Origin: UBA2177 sp964452735 | Lineage (GTDB): Bacteria > Patescibacteriota > Dojkabacteria > SC72 | Direction: 5' to 3' | NCBI GenBank assembly: GCA_964452735.1 | Contig: CAYVNA010000024.1 | Coordinates: forward strand, 1 to 6,620 | DNA length: 6,620 bases | Shown here: piece after piece, positions 3,968 to 6,620 of the stretch | How positions within the stretch are numbered: position 1 is the stretch's first letter | How the letters are laid out: every line of letters starts with the position of its first letter | The notes under the pieces: generated by a model | What the model was told of the DNA's origin: nothing | Database searches by the model: none | The model's input: only the letters and a program-made list of their open reading frames with translations | Translations under genes and position numbers: made by a program

Positions 3968-6620
3968 TTACTGTACCCACCAGAATTTTTGCTTTTGTCC
4001 ATTGTTAAACCATTTACCATGTCTCATGATCTGATCCATTGTAGGGCCTCCTGTGTTGCCCATGTAGTCGATTTGTACACGACTCATTGAGGGAGTTACT
4101 TTGTTATCATAGGTATTCAGAAATGCTCTATATTGGAAGTATCTATCAAGAGACTCATATTCTCCATTTATTCTTGTAATATACCTATCATTGAAGTTGT
4201 CATATTTGGTGAAGTTACCTGCAAGAAGAATCTTTCCATCACTTTGAGATGCTGCTTGATAAATTGTATTATCAACACCTTGACCAACAAGAAATGACTC
4301 ATCTAAGCTTCCGTCGAGGTTTATCCTTGCAATTCCATTTATAGGGACTCCGTTGTAGGAGTTAAATGAACCACCTATAATTATCTTTCCATCCGACTGT
4401 ATGGTAACTGCTTCTACCCTACCATTGGGGCCCGATCCTATGTTAAACGTGGTATCTCGTGTACCATCTTCGTTAATCCTCATTAGCCTATAGGCTGGGG
4501 ATCCAAAGTATGATGTGAATGATCCCCCAACAATAATTTTCCCGTCAGATTGTAGCCCCAAAGCCCCTACACTTCCACCGTTGACGCTCTGCCCATGAAG
4601 AAAAGTAGGATCAAGATCTCCGTCAGATTCTAATCTTGCAAACTGATATACATCTGTTCCCTGATACTCATAGAAGTTTCCTCCAACAATTATCTTTCCA
4701 TCAGGCTGAACAAGGATATCGTAAACAACACCATCCATATCACTTGCGTAGAAACTTGTATCTACAGAGCCATCTGAATTTGTTCTTGTTAGAAAATTTC
4801 TACTAATTGAAGTTGTATAGTAAGACTCGAAGTCACCACCTAAGAGAATCTTATTATCGGGAGATTGTACCCTAACAATATCTACTAAGGAGTCAGCTCC
4901 AGTACCCATAGAAAAGGAGGAATCAAAAGTACCATTACTATTCAACCTGCAAAGGTATTTGGCGGTATTTCCATTAAAAGTTGTAAATGATCCTCCCAAA
5001 ATTATTTTCCCATCTGATTGGATACCTATTGAACGTACCGAATTGGCAGCACCTGTACCAACTGAAAAAGAAGTGTCCAAACTACCGTCTGTATTTAACC
5101 TAGCAATCCTATTTATTGCTGTTCCATTATACGAGGTAAAATCTCCTCCTATTAGGATCTTGCCATCTGATTGAACTGCCATTCCAAATATTCTTCCATT
5201 AGGACCAGTACCGAGATCCCATTCACTATCCAAATCAGCATCAGCAAGCATTCCTGTTCCTGTCTCTTCGATGTATTTCCCCCTTCTGATGTCATCTATC
5301 CAATAGTTCGCAACGATGTTGTTAACAAGCCTAAAGCTTATCGTAGATATACTATTTCTGTACTCCGGCAATATATCCCGAATATCAAATATTTCTTCTT
5401 GCCACTTGAATACTTTCGCATTCGTAGTATACCCTCCACTTGGGAATGTTCCCCCTGATTCCCAGGAGACAACAGTTACGGCACCTGTATCTCGGTTCAG
5501 AGTGTTTACATAGCCTTGTACAATGTACTCCACACCATTGATGTTCTCTCTAACTATGACTTTATCCCCTTTATTGAGGTTCTCAATATTATTTGTTTTT
5601 CCATATGCTATTTCAGAGATTGTGAAGGAGTAGTCACTGGAATTGGATATGAGATTGGATGATTGGAGGTCTGCCTTGAAATTGACAGTTATGGGATAGA
5701 TCCTACGGCCTACTTCATACGCTTCCTTTATTTCCTGTGGTGAGCGAGATGTACTAGAGATTCTTACTAGATCCATAGCACCTCTGTAATACTCTGATGC
5801 AGAGGTAAATCTCCCTAGTATTAGGTTCGTTGCAGTATTGACTCCACCATATGCAGTTGATTTGGAAGCATCTAGTCTTCCATTTATATATATTTGAATC
5901 CCAACATAGTCTGCCACCACGGCCACATGATTCCACTGATCTAGCAGGAGGGTTGATTTAGAAGCAAGACTGTTTGTAGTTCCCCTATCATGGAATTCTA
6001 CCCTCCCATCTGCTAATACTCTAAATCTGTACCCACTGTTACCCCCTTTATCTACAAAGTTACCAGCTTGGAAAGAAGATGGTTTTAACCATGCATCGAT
6101 GGTTATACTTGATGGGTCAAGTGAATCATTTTCAGGAACAGTAATTAGGTCACTTGTTCCATTGAAGCTTCTTGCTCCACCTATCTTGCCCTCTACATAT
6201 GTTGTACCTGTTGGTGTTCCGTTATTACCGTTACCACTAGAATCCTTTATATATGACGATGCACCTGTGGGCTCATCTAATAACCAAAGACCTTTAGTAA
6301 ATTCGTCTGCTTGGTAGTTAGCATATTTGGAGTTACCAATCATCAAATCAAGGTTATTCCCCAATTGGTCAGAGGCTATCCAGAAAGGAATCTTCGTATC
6401 TGTTGAGAGGTCATTATTGGATATTTCCTTAGTTAAGTACAAGTCCTTCGACATCCTATACGATTCTGCTATCTCATCTGGGGTGAGTGGTCTATTTAAT
6501 ATCCTCACATCATCCATCATTCCTCCATAGTAGCCATCTGCTGTCCAGTTACTCCTACCTATATAGTTGCTACTTCTGGCTATTTGTACGGGCAAGGTTG
6601 TAGTTCCACTTCCTACCTGA
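3968..6620 (-). CDS. Large surface protein: LamG domains plus seven-bladed delta-60 propeller (5' end outside window)
   Basis: The frame is open to the right edge, with at least 883 codons visible and no start seen. Domains in order: the end of a LamG/concanavalin-like domain (to about 6446; YIGRSNW, DDVRILNRPLTPDEI); a linker with IPFWIASDQLG; a complete second LamG domain (about 6298-5702; SSGNGNNGTPTGTTY, QWNHVAVVADY, MDLVRISSTSRSPQEI); a beta-rich connecting module (about 5695-5276; NKGDKVIVREN, FKWQEEIFDIRD, YWIDDIRRGKY); seven delta-60 repeats (5221-4136); a QYRAFLNTYD beta-strand segment; and the tail MRHGKWFNNGQKQKFWWVQ. LamG domains and propellers usually bind carbohydrate or protein, so an exported adhesin-like or envelope role is likely, but the ligand is unknown. 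No catalytic motif or C-terminal LPXTG sorting motif is visible; a signal peptide would lie outside the window. The stop is TAA, with no terminator before the next promoter. Confidence 0.85.
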   Translation of the reverse strand, partial: QVGSGTTTLPVQIARSSNYIGRSNWTADGYYGGMMDDVRILNRPLTPDEIAESYRMSKDLYLTKEISNNDLSTDTKIPFWIASDQLGNNLDLMIGNSKYANYQADEFTKGLWLLDEPTGASSYIKDSSGNGNNGTPTGTTYVEGKIGGARSFNGTSDLITVPENDSLDPSSITIDAWLKPSSFQAGNFVDKGGNSGYRFRVLADGRVEFHDRGTTNSLASKSTLLLDQWNHVAVVADYVGIQIYINGRLDASKSTAYGGVNTATNLILGRFTSASEYYRGAMDLVRISSTSRSPQEIKEAYEVGRRIYPITVNFKADLQSSNLISNSSDYSFTISEIAYGKTNNIENLNKGDKVIVRENINGVEYIVQGYVNTLNRDTGAVTVVSWESGGTFPSGGYTTNAKVFKWQEEIFDIRDILPEYRNSISTISFRLVNNIVANYWIDDIRRGKYIEETGTGMLADADLDSEWDLGTGPNGRIFGMAVQSDGKILIGGDFTSYNGTAINRIARLNTDGSLDTSFSVGTGAANSVRSIGIQSDGKIILGGSFTTFNGNTAKYLCRLNSNGTFDSSFSMGTGADSLVDIVRVQSPDNKILLGGDFESYYTTSISRNFLTRTNSDGSVDTSFYASDMDGVVYDILVQPDGKIIVGGNFYEYQGTDVYQFARLESDGDLDPTFLHGQSVNGGSVGALGLQSDGKIIVGGSFTSYFGSPAYRLMRINEDGTRDTTFNIGSGPNGRVEAVTIQSDGKIIIGGSFNSYNGVPINGIARINLDGSLDESFLVGQGVDNTIYQAASQSDGKILLAGNFTKYDNFNDRYITRINGEYESLDRYFQYRAFLNTYDNKVTPSMSRVQIDYMGNTGGPTMDQIMRHGKWFNNGQKQKFWWVQ
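4136..5221 (-). repeat. Seven delta-60 (DUF5122-type) repeats, predicted seven-bladed beta-propeller
   Basis: Seven protein repeats of 50-54 residues, each about 150-162 bp, follow the pattern VQSDGKIIIGGSF, about 17 residues, then R-(L/I)-N-x-DGSLDTSF. Approximate blades: 5221-5066, 5065-4913, 4912-4751, 4750-4601, 4600-4445, 4444-4292 and 4291-4136. Blade 3 carries a small insertion (QSPDNKILLGGDF). Blade 7 is degenerate, with AGNF for GGxF and YESLDRYF for DGSLDxSF. DNA identity between blades is limited, so the array is old rather than recently amplified. Seven copies match a closed seven-bladed ring. Confidence 0.88.

Noticed and set aside
6593..6595. An in-frame TTG as possible start of the large LamG protein.
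   Set aside because: The frame stays open to the window edge, and the residues at this point are the middle of a LamG domain, so the codon is an internal leucine and the gene is cut by the window.

Overview
The window reads as one co-directional block on the minus strand of an AT-rich bacterial genome. The best guess is a member of the Candidate Phyla Radiation (Patescibacteria). The pointers are a ComEC split into a membrane-channel protein and a separate metallo-beta-lactamase (MBL) protein, the SGYNI form of the ComEC signature, a membrane-anchored cyclophilin, and a LamG surface protein with connecting modules and a C-terminal tail of a type I associate with that group. This placement is inference from protein style, not a database result. 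TGA serves as a normal stop (end of comEA, end of the MBL gene), so the Gracilibacteria/Absconditabacteria code, in which TGA is glycine, does not apply.

In transcription order (right to left): (1) positions 6620-3968 hold the 3' part of a large secreted or surface protein, with the end of one LamG domain, a complete second LamG domain, a beta-rich connecting module, seven delta-60 repeats predicted to form a seven-bladed propeller, and a short aromatic/basic tail. (2) A strong sigma70-like promoter (TTGAAA, 17 bp, TATAGT) lies in the 43-bp gap that follows. It is so close to the next ATG that the transcript may be leaderless. (3) Positions 3924-3262 encode a membrane-anchored extracytoplasmic cyclophilin. 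(4) Positions 3227-2529 encode ComEA (anchor, SLBB, double helix-hairpin-helix). (5) Positions 2532-883 encode the OB-fold and channel part of ComEC, joined to comEA by an ATGA overlap. (6) Positions 875-75 encode the ComEC-type MBL protein, translated from its own ribosome binding site that overlaps the comEC stop codon. (7) A tRNA-Arg(GCG) starts 21 bp after that and runs off the left edge.

Items 3-7 look like one transcription unit. ComEA would bind incoming double-stranded DNA at the cell surface and ComEC would pass one strand across the membrane. The MBL protein supplies the domain that, in full-length ComEC, is thought to process DNA. The cyclophilin would help fold proteins outside the membrane. 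The locus therefore suggests natural DNA uptake. There is no gene-free stretch longer than about 50 bp, and I saw no CRISPR array, insertion sequence, convincing rho-independent terminator or riboswitch.
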